46,223 nucleotides of DNA. It comes from Bigelowiella natans CCMP2755. Taxonomy: Eukaryota; Cercozoa; Chlorarachniophyceae. The translations under genes were made by a program, and so were the position numbers. The stretch covers positions 1 to 46,223 of the forward strand of contig ADNK01003272.1 of NCBI GenBank assembly GCA_000320545.1. The letters are read 5' to 3'. The notes under the pieces were generated by a model. It did no database searches, was not told where the DNA came from, and saw only the letters and a list, made by a program, of their open reading frames with translations. Positions 1-13,545 of this stretch are shown here, in pieces (position 1 is the first letter of the stretch; each line of letters opens with the position of its first letter).

Positions 1-93
1 TATATATATATATATATATATATCCTTATAATATCATAATGGAGGAGGTAGATTGCTTGTTAGTCACCTATATCTCTCTCCCTCTCTCTCTCT

Positions 94-132
<39 letters not shown>

Positions 133-869
133 GCAAACAAACAAGAATAATAAAGATGTTGGATGATGTGCAGTTGTTATCTTGTCTTGATGAGGATGAT
201 GAAAGGAAAAGGTTATTTGTACACAACGACAACCTAAAGCTCTCATTTGTATCAACGTATTTAATAGCAAATTTAGTTCCAGAAGGGCCTGTTGGCTAAG
301 TATGTTTGCAAGTAGAAGAAGAAAAAGAAGAAGAAAAAGAAGAAGATGAGGAGGAGGAAGATGAGGAGGATGAGAAGGCGTTGAAGTGAATAATGTAAGT
401 GAAAATAGGTCTGAATAATAATATAAGTCTGTTTGCAACTATGAATGAGTGTATGATCTCTTGTACGACACGCTGATTTATTCAAGTACTTATGGGGTTC
501 TGATATTTTGTATGTAATGCTCTTAATGTATCAACAACATGTTGTTTCTTTAAGAAGACTCACAGCAGCTTTTTCATCAAGTTTTCTTTGTTTTCCCTCC
601 TCTCTGATGTTATTAACACGTCATTCTTCAAGCATTGACCAAGTGCACACTTTGTTGTGAGAAGTTTTTTTAGTGAATAGTAAGTAGACACTATTATTAT
701 TATTATCATCATTATTATTATTATCTTGCTGGTTTACCCTCTTTTGAGCTCGGAAGACTTGTCCTCCCCCTCCCACTCCTCCTCCTCTTCCTGCTCCTTT
801 CTGTCTTTGAATGTTACACCACCTCTATTTGGAACTATTCTACCTGATATTATGACGTCAATTTATTAA

Positions 870-930
<61 letters not shown>

Positions 931-1087
931 AATGTAGTTTCATCTCCATTGAGTACTACACATATCACATACTTTCAATACGAAGCTTAGAGGTGGTTAA
1001 GAGCCCCAGGCATGCACCCTTTAGCCTAAAATATTCACTCACACTCACACTCACACTCACACTCACACCCACACTCACACACAAATA

Positions 1088-1118
<31 letters not shown>

Positions 1119-1514
1119 GCATGTAGATATCTCGAAAGACCCATATCCCTCGTAGACAAGAAGGAATGTGAAAATGGAAAGGAAGGTATTCTTTACTAAC
1201 CGTTTTGAAAGTTGTTCTTTTAGGTGATCCAATGGTTTTTGTGCTTCAACAGCTATGCGCAGTAAGTACTAACATATATCAAACATATAACAACAAGATA
1301 TTATTGATCACGTAGGCTTTTAGCGTACATAAGTGGCTATGGTAGATATCTTATTATATATAAATTTAGAATATTCGGAATAATAAAGTTATATGTGGAG
1401 GAGATAGAGGAAGAGGAGGATGAGAAAAATGAACTAATTGGAGATGATGATCACAATTATACCCAAATAAAATGTAGATTACTTATCAGTTTCCCCACGG
1501 ATAATAACACAACA

Positions 1515-1551
<37 letters not shown>

Positions 1552-2752
1552 TTTCATTCAGATAGCTCACGTTAACGATAATAAAGCGGGGAACAGTAGA
1601 AACGGAACGATTAAAGTTCCGCCTATTATTATTGCTGCTTTTATAACTGCAATCTATATTATCAATCCATCCTCCTTTTTCTTGATGTCTCCCTCCAACT
1701 CCTCCTCTTCCCACAGTCATCGTTTTGTTTGTTGTAGCAGCTACATCGTCCTCATTGAGATCATGATGATCATTTACCGTGGAATGTCGGTTTGAATTAA
1801 GCAATGAGCCTCGATGGATGAGTGTTGATGATGTTCTTTCGCTATAAATACTACTACTAGTAGTAGTAGTAGTGGTGGTGGTGGTAGTGGTAACATCGGT
1901 CGTCGTAATAGATGCTCTCACCGTTGTTACATTATCATTATCATCATCATCATCATGATTCGGCAAAGGAGTGATATTGACAACTGTATTGTTCCCAGTC
2001 CCTTCTTGTCGTCGTCGTTTGACCCCATTTTTTTTCCTCTCATCATTACTAATGTAAGCATCCTCCTCATATTTCTTACATACACGATTATTCTTTGCTG
2101 CTACTTCGGTATTATCATCATTTAAAGCAGGTCTATCTTTCACGCATTCGTCGTCTTCGTTTTTAGACTTTCTCTTAATTCCAAAGGTAGCATTGAAAGC
2201 TGCTACAATAAGGTTTGTTCCAGCCCCAGTAGCACCATGCATAGGACATGTTGTCTTAGAGTAGATAGTTGATGATCATGAAGTGGGGGAGGAAGAGAAG
2301 GAGGAGAAGTATGAGATGTCAAGCAAAAAGGTTTGAGTATACTGTGTGTAGTTGAGAACTGCACGATAATGATGTATACGACGACATGAAGATGTGGGAG
2401 GTTGTTGTTAATGAGTTGTAATGGTGGTACTATTGCTATTAGTACTACTACTATAGTAGTAGTATTTATATCCTCTTTCTTACATAGATACATCGCTACT
2501 ACTGCTGCTACTACCACTACCATAGTCACCATCGTTCCAGAAAAGATAAAAGGTGTTCCCATGACCGCAAATAGTAGAAACAACACGCAACCTGCACATA
2601 TAAGAAGAAAGAAGAAGAAGGAGATGAAGAAGACCAAAGATAAAACAGCAAATAGTGAGTAGGTTTCATCGAAGGAGCAGGCATCATTGACCTATATTTC
2701 GCACACACTCACATAATCTCTCAATCTCTCTGTTTTCCTTTTCCTAAAACAC

Positions 2753-2792
<40 letters not shown>

Positions 2793-3104
2793 ATGCAAAC
2801 AATGTAGTAGGTCACCAGTCCATAGTTTTAGCTCTTCAAACCAGAACTGCCGTATTATCAAAAGGATGGTGTAGTTACAATTTGTGTGTGTGTGTGTGTG
2901 TTTGCTGTACTCACCTCCCCCGAATTGATGGATCTCCTCCTGATGTGTGCTGCTGTATGAATAATACTGAGAAGTAGTGCTGAGATCATCAACCTAAGGA
3001 AGTGATTGTCATCACTGCCATTAGCAACGTAGTAGTAGTAGTAGTAGTAGTAGTAGTCGTTGTGCACTTGTTGTCTTCTTTGAAAATCAACTGACGCAAT
3101 TGTA

Positions 3105-3163
<59 letters not shown>

Positions 3164-3833
3164 GATGTGCCTATATGCGTATATGGTTCATAATGTTATA
3201 AAGGGGATGAATACAAAACATATTAATATTAGTAACTGGTAATCATCAAACATTCAGAATACAAAACATATAAAGTAGTATTAATAAGTCGTTTCATCAA
3301 ACATTCAGAAGATAATTAGCTCTCCCCCCCCCCCCACCAAGAGTGAAGTCTGCGCCATTTCAGTTCCTTTTCTGAATACGTTAGGCTATATGGCAGAGAG
3401 AGAGGTAGAGAGGAGAGATGGAAAGACAGATACATATAACAGGGTACTTATAAGCATGAGTAATGTAGCTGATGTGTTTTTCGAAAAGATGTGTTCAAAG
3501 TAGTTGCGAGATAGTTTAATTATGCGATTCTATCATCAGTTCTACACAGTAGTACTGTTATACATTTATACAGTATGTGAGATATGATATCATTATGAGA
3601 TATTATTATAATGACCGATCCATTAGCTCGATAACTGGCCTCAAGACAAATACCATGCCGAGAAAGAAGCAGCCCTGCACAAGTATTACAAATTGCCAGC
3701 TTACACGAAATCTATAAATCTATGTGATTGCGCTCGTACAGTCTAGCTATCTACAGTGTTAATGTAATAATAATGAGAATGTACATTAGCAGTATATACA
3801 CACTATACTATTGAATACAGTGCTAGCTTTAAT

Positions 3834-3869
<36 letters not shown>

Positions 3870-5366
3870 AATTTTACAGTTATAGCCTTTCCAGTAGTAC
3901 GGACAACGATGATGTATGCAGCCTCAGCGTTATGCTGTGAGATAAGAATACGAAGACAACGATGACGAGGGGTTATTATTATTATTATTAGTAGTAGTAG
4001 TAGTAGTGTGATAATAGACATGGGCGACGACAATGCAACGATTCATCTCTAGAATAGTCAAATTTCGAAACAACAAACAAAAGACAAACATACAAACATT
4101 CTTATGTGAAGGCGTAAATTCATTTGAATATTTGTTGTTCATTCTGTCCCCTCTCTGCTGTATTTTATCCCTCCCCCTCCTTCTCACCAATGCACAAGCT
4201 GCATCTTTTCCTTTGCATGCTTCTGAGAAAACCGCGGAGGAATAGCCGTATAAAAGCATCAAAACTATTATCTGTGGTGATATCCTTCGTTTTAATGGAC
4301 GACTATATGACCAGAATATCATTACAACATACTTGGTTGTGTAACTGTTGTGAAAATATCGATAAATATTGGAGAGTAATACCGGGTCTATTAATCAACC
4401 TATTTTTTACATTTTAATTACTGTTTGAACATGTAAGCTCTCACACGAACGTGTTGTTTTGCTACTGTTTTTGAATTGAATATATGCTTCTAATATAGGG
4501 TACTAGCAACCATCCACAAAATCTGGGAGCTCACGAATTCACCACCCTAAATCAATAAATGAAAAAGATACACTGTGAATGCATAAATTTGGATCAGTTG
4601 TATGAAGTTATTACAACAACAATGGAGAGTTCTTCCTCTTGTGCTATTAGATTTTATTATGTGTTACGATATATACCATTTGGTAGCTGCTGATAAAACT
4701 ATCCATATTTGCTCGTCTTAGACATGGACCAAATAGTAGACTTAGGAGCGTTCTCAAGGGTTTTACTATCGATGCCTTATAATTACACATTATTTCTATT
4801 ACTACTTAATCCTTTCGTTCAAGAGAGAAATGGGCCTCTGGCTTCATGAATTAATTATCTAATAGTGGCTGCTGCTGTGCAACCACCAAGAAATATGTGT
4901 GATGAATGTGCTGGTGGATTTGTGAGTATGCGTGCCACCCCACTCTGGTCATTTCTCCTAAATCTAAATATTTCTTTGAATATCATCATTATCTTCATCT
5001 TCTTGTTATATTCTTGTCCAACCAGTAGCTTCCTAAGGCACTCGAAAAGACTAACATATGCAGATATTAATATTTTGAAGACGTCAGACTCAGTTTAGTA
5101 TATGCTAAAATCACTTAGCACCACAGGTGGTAACCTCAATTAGTGTTAAAGCGATGATGATACAACCTGAGCGATTTTCCATCAAGATAATCGGGGTTAT
5201 TACTACCTAAAGTCGTCTCTGCATCTATGAATGCACCTTTCGGTACATCCTAGATAAAGTCGTTGTTGTTGTTGTTGTCGCATTATTTGCGATAATCATT
5301 CAGTTTGAACAACCTTAAGATACTACTAATCCCTCCTCCTTTGCCCTATGTACATTATCAATACTC

Positions 5367-5405
<39 letters not shown>

Positions 5406-5882
5406 AATATACCTACTAATTTCTAATGCAACAATCCCACGAACCAAACGATTGCAAGCCTTTTCAATACAATTATTACCTTGTATAATCCTGCATCCCT
5501 CGTTCCATTCTAATACCTTTGCCAGCAAGGGGTTTAAGTTATGAGTTTCCAGTATTGGGAGATGGTAGAGGAGGACGGAACGAATTGATATAAGTTTACA
5601 TTTCCCTGCGAATAGAGGGTCCTCGGAGACGTCGGCTGCTCTTGCGTCGATGGTGGTGGACCACCCTGTTGCCCCCCTTCTTCTGCATGGTGCCAAATAT
5701 CGAAGTATACCACGTGTTATGTTGATGTATGCAGCGCGTGGCATTGACCCTTATCATCATCATCATCATCATCATCACATGTTTAAAATCATGATGGCAA
5801 TGGGTCTCTGCAAGCACTTGCAGCTGTACCGATAGTAGTAGTACTGGTAGTAACGGCAACAACAACAACAACAACAACAACA

Positions 5883-5913
<31 letters not shown>

Positions 5914-7200
5914 TGTGGATGCTTTTGGGTCATTTTCACACTACTGATTTCAGCGAAAAAACAGCTTCAGCGCTCTCATTGTTCTTGCTACGTATTCCTA
6001 CTACGTATTCTTACTACGTATCGTACCATGATCACCCATGATCTCGATCATCTCCCGAGACACACACTCCACTCCTTGATGGGGATTGCCCAGTACTAAC
6101 CGTTGGAAACAACAACCCACGGAACTTTTCTTTTGGTCAGCATCATTGTTGGAAGCAAATGCAAGTACGAGTTGTCGCTGTTGCTGGGATGGATCACGTA
6201 AAATCCAACCAAATTGGACCCTGCGACAACAGTTAACGAGAGCAAATATTAGTAGTAGTACTACTGCGAAAGGATGTGGACATGAACTGCAATCATCAGA
6301 CGACGCGTACGCGTATCTGGTTCCGATTATTATTCCCATCTCCAAGGAATAATGTGAGGAGGCCCTGTGCAGCTTGTAGTAGTAGTACTACTAGTAGTCT
6401 CATACTATTTGCTTCTCCGCTATGAGAGAGCCTGCACGCGCTAATTGTTCCATTATAAACATTTGATATATTTATAGAGGGAGGCAATGTTGCATGCACA
6501 AGTTTAAACAATTGATTCATGTATACATGTAGACAGAGCACTTCCAGAATGAAGAGCCGACGACTTACGCATGGTGAAAAATCTACTACATTCGCATTCT
6601 ACACGTATTAAAATATTATTCTTAAAGGTATATAGTAGAGAGAATTCGCACATGAAACTTCATGCATCGCAAAATTATTTAGAAGAAGAAAAATCGGATA
6701 TAATACCGTTTCACATGTCCTCCAACTAATGCATTGTGCTCCCTACCCCTCCCCATTCTTCTCCTTTGATTTCTTCCATCGAATTATTATCTCAGTTGTG
6801 AGTTTGATTATATTCACATCGATTATTGTCCTGATCGCCTCCTACTACTCCGTTTACCATTTCAAGTAATGTCTACTGAATAAATAGGCAGAAAATGAAT
6901 AGATACGTAGTAGAAGCAACAAAGCATATTTAGTCAGAATGACTAGAAGATTTTATACCATCCTTCCAGCCAAGTTGTTTGGACATATTATTAGCTTCGT
7001 GCAGCATGCATGATCATGGCCTCTAGCTAAAGGAATGAATCACTTACTGTCATTGTGATTATTACCTACTACCTACTAGTAGGATGTACTCGCAAGGATG
7101 CAACAGAAATATGATGAACTTACCTCTACCATCCTCATCAAAAGATAAAAGAACATCTACATGGTTATATCACTACATCCCTAGAATAAGCGCTGCTTCA
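1..7200. other. Microsatellite-rich region without a recognisable gene
   Basis: This stretch is dominated by simple repeats: (TA)n at 1-22, about 873-925 and 3107-3160, (AC)n at about 96-130 and 2758-2787, (CA)n at 3837-3863, (CT)n at 5367-5404, and many (TAC)n, (TAG)n and (ATC)n tracts. Short open frames occur on both strands, but most are translations of the repeats. A few segments look like exons (minus strand about 6107-6227 and 2920-2998; plus strand 4865-4923 with a following gtgagt donor), but I could not join them into a phased gene. No rRNA or tRNA was recognised. Confidence 0.6.
1457..2998 (-). CDS. Possible multi-exon gene: membrane segment plus low-complexity tail (uncertain)
   Basis: I do not recognise this product. 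The minus strand has an open frame from 2242 to 1457 (about 261 codons) rich in Asn, Asp, Thr and Val tracts encoded by trinucleotide repeats. It opens with a non-repetitive Gly/Ala-rich segment followed by basic and acidic residues. Upstream, 2637-2450 encodes a strongly hydrophobic stretch that could be one or two membrane helices. Further upstream, 2920-2998 has a good acceptor (cttccttag) and a good donor (gtgagt) around a polar Ser/Tyr/Gln-rich frame. The phases between these pieces do not close, so the exon structure is a guess. It could be a genuine membrane protein with a disordered tail or chance open frames in repeat DNA. Confidence 0.25.
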
Positions 7201-7256
7201 TCAATTCAATAAGAGCACTGTCTATCCTATCTAATGCGCCTTCTTTCTGCTCGCAG

Positions 7257-7604
7257 GAGTATTCATATGGCAGAATACTTAATTGCACGGCTTCATTTGA
7301 TGCAATACAGGGACGGAAACAATCCCCTTTTGCAGTCGAAGTATCGTCGTAGTAGTCTCCAAGATGAGAAACAACAAAAGATTTTGACAAAGAAGAGAAG
7401 AGAAGGGATGATGCTAACACGTACAGCAAGGGTTTGGGCGAGTGGTACTAACGTTGCTGCTCTTTCAACTCCTTCCACCACACGAAGACTTGTTCGGAGA
7501 GGAGGAAGAGGGCGCACAGAGAAGAGATTAGAAGAACAGGCAATTGTAGGAATAACCAGGAATCAAAGAGGTCGGTCGTCGTAGCTCATGACCTCCTCCT
7601 CCTC

Positions 7605-7640
<36 letters not shown>

Positions 7641-7660
7641 TTCCCACGTAGTAGCAGTCA

Positions 7661-7693
<33 letters not shown>

Positions 7694-7965
7694 CAGCAGT
7701 AGTAGTACAATTCAAATAAACAACTCGTAGAATAAGAAGAAGGAGAAGCAGAAGACAAGACGACGACGACGACGACGACGACAATGCAACCAACCGCTGA
7801 AAAGGACCACAAAATCATCGAGCATATACGCACACTTACAAGCCTAGTGCATAGAGAAATTGAAATTAATATTGATATGCTACTGCTTGTATGTTTTTTA
7901 AGGTGGTGATCGAAGCAGCGAAAAAGGAGGAAGAGATACCACCACCACTGCGGGTGGCTTTACGT
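7257..7965 (+). CDS. Candidate 5' exons of the low-complexity protein gene
   Basis: Three segments could be upstream exons of the long frame that follows. 7257-7545 has a strong acceptor (ttctttctgctcgcag) and a gtagga donor, and encodes a basic, Arg/Lys-rich stretch. 7805-7847 follows an ag acceptor and ends before gtgcat. 7903 onward follows a tttttaag acceptor and encodes an acidic then proline-containing stretch. The phases of these pieces are compatible with each other, but the join to the long frame at about 8275 was not resolved. An antisense frame at 7429-7181 is also open, so strand assignment is not certain. The gap at 7590-7800 holds (CTA)n, (TAG)n and (GAC)n repeats. Confidence 0.3.
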
Positions 7966-8040
7966 TGAAACTCGAGTAGTAGCTCTGTAGCCCTGATGTG
8001 GTTCCAAAATGATTTCCAGCATCATCACTTAGAATGCTGT

Positions 8041-8071
<31 letters not shown>

Positions 8072-8268
8072 CCTAATACCTCGTCATCATCATCATCATC
8101 ATCGTCGTCGTCGTCGTCGTCGTCGTCATCGCCACCACCACCATCATCATAATCGAGTATTTTTGTGAGTACTACTAGTATGTATGCATCCCTGATTCTA
8201 CCTGAATTACGTAGTAGCTGCTCGACATCATCATCTTCATCATCATCACTTAATAATAGGGGTTTTTT

Positions 8269-9742
8269 TTGTTGTCAAGCAATAAAGTGTACAGATTAAC
8301 GACGGGGGGGCTGCTGCGTGCTGTAGGCCGTAAAGGTCAGCAAACCATGCGGGAGCTCGTCAAAAGTGTAGACGATTCTGTCACCCTTATAAATCGTATA
8401 GCTGAGGAAGCTGGAGATCATATCTACGGTTTATCCCTTCCAAAGGACATTAAGAGAACATCTCATAAACTAATAGCGCCATTGGCTGATGAAATTCAGC
8501 CACCGTCATCAAGCACTACAAACACAAAGAAGCAGCTCCCAAATGGCATAGTTAACCAAATTCATGCTGCTAAGGCCATCACTATTTATAAGACGACGAC
8601 TATGGGTGAGGAAGATACTGCCTCCTCAACCGCAACAGCAGCAGCAACAACAACAACAACAACAACACCTGTAAGAAGTGGGGAGAAGAAAGGATATACT
8701 ACATATGTCAGTAAATCGCCACACCCTACCCAGTTGTTATCATCGCCAACGAAGCAGAAAGATGCTGTATCTGCTCCCTCCATGAAGATGACGACAATGA
8801 CGATGACACCAAAGAAAGAGATGAGCTGCTACACTTTGATGATAGGAGGAGTAGACGCAGAAGGCTGTTTTCGAGAAGAAGAAGAACAAGAAGAACAAGA
8901 ACAAAAACAAGAAGAAGAAGCTGTTAAAAGAAGCACACGACATGGTGGCACAAATGTTATAAATGATAGGATGATATGGCATCAGCAGCAGCATCATGAT
9001 GACATCTTCAATGGACCATCGACCAACTTTCAACAAGAAGAACAAGAAGAAGAAGAAGAAGACGAAAAGAAGGAAACAAGAGAGAACCTCCACCATCACC
9101 ACCACCACCAGCAGCAGCAGCAGCACTCATCGAAGATCATCCATAATATGAAATCAGTCGTCAGTAGTAGTATATCGATAGAAACACGACATTCGAAGGC
9201 TTATCCTCTGGAGCAACCTCTTCAATCCGCTCTTTGTGTATATTCTAAATTCATTGCAAATGCTATGCAGGCAAGAAGGGAAGTGCAGAATGTCAATTGG
9301 CGTTTTCGAATTAAGTCCCAGCGAGCGATTGAAGCACTATATTTTTCATCCATTGGCAGAGGGAAACAAGCTATTACAGGTTTGAAAGGCACCTACAACG
9401 AGTCAATTAAACGCTTAAGGAGAGAGGTTGGTGAATGGGCAGATAGATGTGAAAAGGTGACCATGGAAGCTAGAAAGTCCTCCTACTACTTTCAATTCAT
9501 TAATAGGGAAGCCTTACTACGAGTTACAGCATTTAGTGACATGATCACTTTTTTCATGGGTAGTAATAACCAAATAGTCTTAGCTAATAATGAGAAAAGG
9601 GAGAAGAAGGAAGAGGAGGAGCAAGAGGGTAACAAGATTCATGAATCACCATTGAAGTTTCCAAGGACATACAAACCAGCTTCGATGGTACCGTTGATAT
9701 CATATAGACGACAAAGTAGTGAGAAACCATCACCTATATCTT

Positions 9743-9778
<36 letters not shown>

Positions 9779-10587
9779 TGATGCCATCAGCACTCACATC
9801 AAACATGCAAGTGCTACAACAGAACAACATTCATATAGAGAGGGGGGGGAGGAAAAGGAACATGAAGATGATGGTGGGTAAGGTGGCACTTGCAGATGTG
9901 ACTTCAACATCTACGTCTGAAGCAGCTATACGTGATGATCATGTGAGCAAGGAAAAGGATGAATACTACAACTACTACACTGATGGCGACGACACCCTCA
10001 TAGAAACTCCTCTGGTAGAGCTGCAACCCCATCCACGATTAGAATACAAAGACGAAACAGAAGAAGAACAACTCGACAAGAACAAACGAAAAGGGACTTT
10101 CCCCCTCTCATCCTCCTTAACGCATTGGAAATCTCCATCGAGTTTCTCAATGCAGCAGCAGCTGCTGCTGCCTGAAAAAGGTGATACAATGACCAACATC
10201 CATAATAGCGTCTTGGCCAAAAATAAAGGCACAGCGACAGTCAAATCCAAAATAATCGCACAGCAGGGACATGACAATATTGAGGTTGTGGGGAGGAGGG
10301 AACTAATGACCCTAGAACCAATTTCTCGTCTGGAGGCAGTCTATGATGACGACGACGACGACGATGATAATGATGAAAGAATATTAAGAGAAGAAGGTAT
10401 AGATACCCAGGGTGAAATTAGACATGCTCACAAGGAGTACAGGCTGCTCTACGGCAAAAATAATGATGAAAAGAATGAATACAGTGACGATGAAAAGATA
10501 GCAACTTCTGATCTAATGGAGGCAATGCCTTCCTTTATCTCAGTAGACGATGAAGAAGATGATGACTATATCAACGTTGACGTTTGA
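8269..10587 (+). CDS. Large low-complexity protein of unknown function
   Basis: This is a single open frame of about 772 codons ending in TGA at 10585-10587. The frame has no ATG until 8347, so the first part (8275 onward, after a gttgtcaag acceptor) is probably an internal exon of a longer gene. Two regions are non-repetitive: residues about 1-90, and residues about 310-440, which look helical and rich in Arg, Glu and aromatic residues. Between and after them are tracts of Thr, Glu, Gln, His, Ser and Asp encoded by in-frame trinucleotide repeats such as (ACT)n at about 9743-9776 and (GAC)n at about 10347-10364. The C-terminus is very acidic. I do not recognise a family. The length of the frame through repeat DNA, while antisense frames are broken, supports real coding. 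It converges with the histidine gene downstream. Confidence 0.65.
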
Positions 10588-11314
10588 ACAACTAAAAATG
10601 AAAGCCGTAGCGTAATCATTCTAGCATATCGCAGCATCACAATCATCATCAAATCTATTGGTCGAATGCAATACAGAAAATTGCTGCGATTGCAATATGA
10701 CGCCAGAATAACACTGCTGATTAAAGCACAAGTAGATCGTACTGCGATCGATCCCTGATAACTGCAAGACTGCTGCAGTAGTTTGCGTTTATCTAGTTAT
10801 CAAGGCAATGCACATAATTCATTCTTCCAGTATCCTGCACAACAACACGCTGCACAATAATTACGTACTATAGCGCAGTTAATCGAAAATGAGGATCATG
10901 CACAGATTTATTGGAGCACATCTGCATGCAAGCTTATACGTAAACATCACAGAGTGTCGATCGGCTGATGAGTTCTATGTTCACTTTCCTTATTTACATA
11001 ATGATATATGAAGTTTGCATGCATAGCTAGATAGTGGCATGCAAGATTATGCTATACACCTGCACTGCTCGTATGTATCTTCTGTTGGTATGGTATGGTA
11101 TGGTATGGTATGGTATGGTTTGGTATGTCAGCTGCTGCTGCTACGCATGTAGATAGTTGCTTATATGATGCCACATTGTACGTTACCTTCGCATTCTTGG
11201 CACAACTCATGGTGAGATATTCTTCTCGCATTGTCCCCATGTCGAAGGGGAGGCGGCACACGTTAAATTGATGTGATGTTGCTGTAGTAAGTAGTAGCAG
11301 TAGTAGCAAGCTTT
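10588..11314. other. Intergenic region between convergent genes
   Basis: No gene is visible here. It is the shared 3' side of two convergent genes. It contains a pentanucleotide repeat (TGGTA)n at about 11092-11127 and several gcatgc/ctagct words, and nothing else that I can support. Confidence 0.5.
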
Positions 11315-12438
11315 CTAAAGCACTCCCTTCGTTGATGGAATGTCAGAATGACCATCAAACGATACCTATTCGTTAAGAATTAACATTTGTCATAATGAAC
11401 AAACGATGATAAAAACGCAAAAATAGAGAAGTAACTCTTAGGAATATTCATGAGGTATTTCTGAATCAAAGATTTCATAAATGCTTATTATCGCAAACTT
11501 ATTGAAGATTCTAGGTGTGTTATTGGTGTATTATTATTATTATTATTAGTAGTAGTAGTAGTAATATGTAAGGAGGGAGATAAGAATAACCACAGCAGCA
11601 GCAGCAGCAGGAGCAGCAGCAGCAGCACCTACCGCCATTCTAAGGGCTCTTGCAAGGGCTTTGAAGGCAGCTTCAGCACGATGGTGATCGTTCTTGCCCT
11701 TTAGGCACTCCACATGGAGGGTAATTCCAGCTAGAGAGAGAGGAAGAGAGAAAGAGAGAGAGAAAGAGTAGAGAGGTGGGGAAATGGAAAATTCTCAATA
11801 TATAATATATAAATGATCGATCGTGTCTATTCCGACCCAGCTTTCTTACAAAGGTGAGGTGGATGTATGTACTCTGAAATACATAGCTGCATAGCATTAA
11901 TCAAATATGTATGATGGCGCCATAACTTTAATCAGAAGCAGCAGCAGCAACAACAATGCCAATACATGTAGATAATGATGATGATGATGATATATACCGT
12001 TAATCGCAAAGCTTTCCATAGCATGTTCCAGCATTTCAGTGGATAAAGAGCCGACACGTTCTCTCTTAAAGCCAAGTGCTACATGTGCAGAAGGCCTTCC
12101 TGATATGTCCACGACAGCCCTTGCAAGTGCCTCATCAAGAGGTACCATGGCAGATCCAAAGCGTGTGATTCCCTTCTTATCGCCCAAGGCCTGATGAAAC
12201 GCTGATCCGAGAGCAAGAGCTACGTCTTCAGTGGTATGATGGTCATCTACGTGCAGATCTCCAACGCATTTGAGAGTGAGATCCATGCGTGAGTGTTTGC
12301 TCAGAGCCATTAGCATATGATCGAAGAACCAATTCCGGAGCTCACCTGTATTATTATGTGTTGTTGTTGAATGAATAAATGGTGGGGGGGGTTGGATGTA
12401 TGAATGGATGAATGGAAGAGGGGAAGGGGGAAGGAGAA

Positions 12439-12485
<47 letters not shown>

Positions 12486-12517
12486 GGGGGGGAAGGCAGA
12501 GTACCACGATATTACAA

Positions 12518-12553
<36 letters not shown>

Positions 12554-12700
12554 CAACAACAACAACTCCAATTTTAGATTCAAACGATGATTCCTCCTCC
12601 TCCTCCTCCTCCTCCTCCTCCCTACCCACCTTTGATGTCCCTGTTCCATCAAGATTGAGTGAGAGCTTTATATCTGTTTCCTTGGTCTTCCTCCACACGT
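11315..12700 (-). other. Imidazoleglycerol-phosphate dehydratase domain (HisB C-terminal-like), exons 12-15
   Basis: The N-terminal part ([15 protein letters not shown]) lies in exon 12 in continuous frame with the HAD domain, so the fusion is directly visible within one exon. Exon 13 holds [12 protein letters not shown] and [16 protein letters not shown], exon 14 holds [19 protein letters not shown], and exon 15 ends in PSTKGVL. These His/Glu clusters are the manganese-binding motifs of the family. The reading frame shifts by one base between VSSGIG and FFDHML. Confidence 0.88.
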
Positions 12701-13031
12701 TTGCAGATCGCACCCCCCCCCCACAAGAAAAAGAAGGAGTACTAGTCAAGTTGAGAATATGCTTTATGTCGTCCATGCTCTCCAGCACCCTTTCTGCTCC
12801 AGCACCAAAGAGGACTTTAGAGACCTTGAGGGGCGATTTGGTGGGTGGCACGAATCCGATCGGCGTTATAAAGCTGTTTGCATTGAGGCATGCACGCATA
12901 TCGTCCACAGTGTCACCAATCATCAAGATTGGAGGAGATGAGGAACTACGTGCTTTCGCATCGATTCCAAGCTTAGAAAGGGCCAGTAGAATCTAGGTTA
13001 TTGACCAGCATCATGTGTATGTGTGAATATA

Positions 13032-13068
<37 letters not shown>

Positions 13069-13511
13069 GGAGGAGGGGGGGGGAGGGAGAGGGGGGGAGA
13101 GAGAGAGGACTGTTCCTTGCACCATTGCTGTTGATATGTATTGTATTATATTATAATAACGATGGCATTCAACTACTAGTAGTACTACCGGTTCTGCAGC
13201 AGGTTTCGCTGGCCCATCCTCCATGCATACTCTATAATAGTAGTTGTTATACTAATGATGATGATGATGATGAACATGATGACGAAGAAATGGACATCAA
13301 TCCAACTCAAGAAGACCCTTCTAGTCCCTCCTCACCCCCCACTTCTTCCTTCCCAGGTATCATCATGATGATGATCATTCTACGTCGTTGTGTGCGCACC
13401 TGAGATGTTTAGGGAACATTGTATCTAGGCCATGTAGTTTGAGAAAGTAGTCAGCTTCATCCCTTGGTCTCCCAGTAACTATTGCGACAGGGTACCTGAT
13501 TATCATCATCG

Positions 13512-13545
<34 letters not shown>

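Noticed and set aside
1-438. Open frames on both strands with long runs of Thr-His, Val-Cys or Phe
   Set aside because: They are translations of (AC)n, (GT)n and (GAA)n repeats, with no splice signals or non-repetitive domain.
4865-5098. Plus-strand frame containing MCDECAGGF followed by a gtgagt donor
   Set aside because: It looks exon-like, but no partner exon with matching phase could be found, and the frame has no ATG before the segment.
7528-8160. Trinucleotide repeat cluster considered as a CRISPR-like array
   Set aside because: These are uninterrupted simple repeats with no unique spacers, in a eukaryotic sequence.
12412-12996. Long plus-strand frame antisense to the histidine fusion gene
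   Set aside because: It is the complement of conserved HAD and IGPD exons plus intron repeats; the minus strand carries the family motifs.
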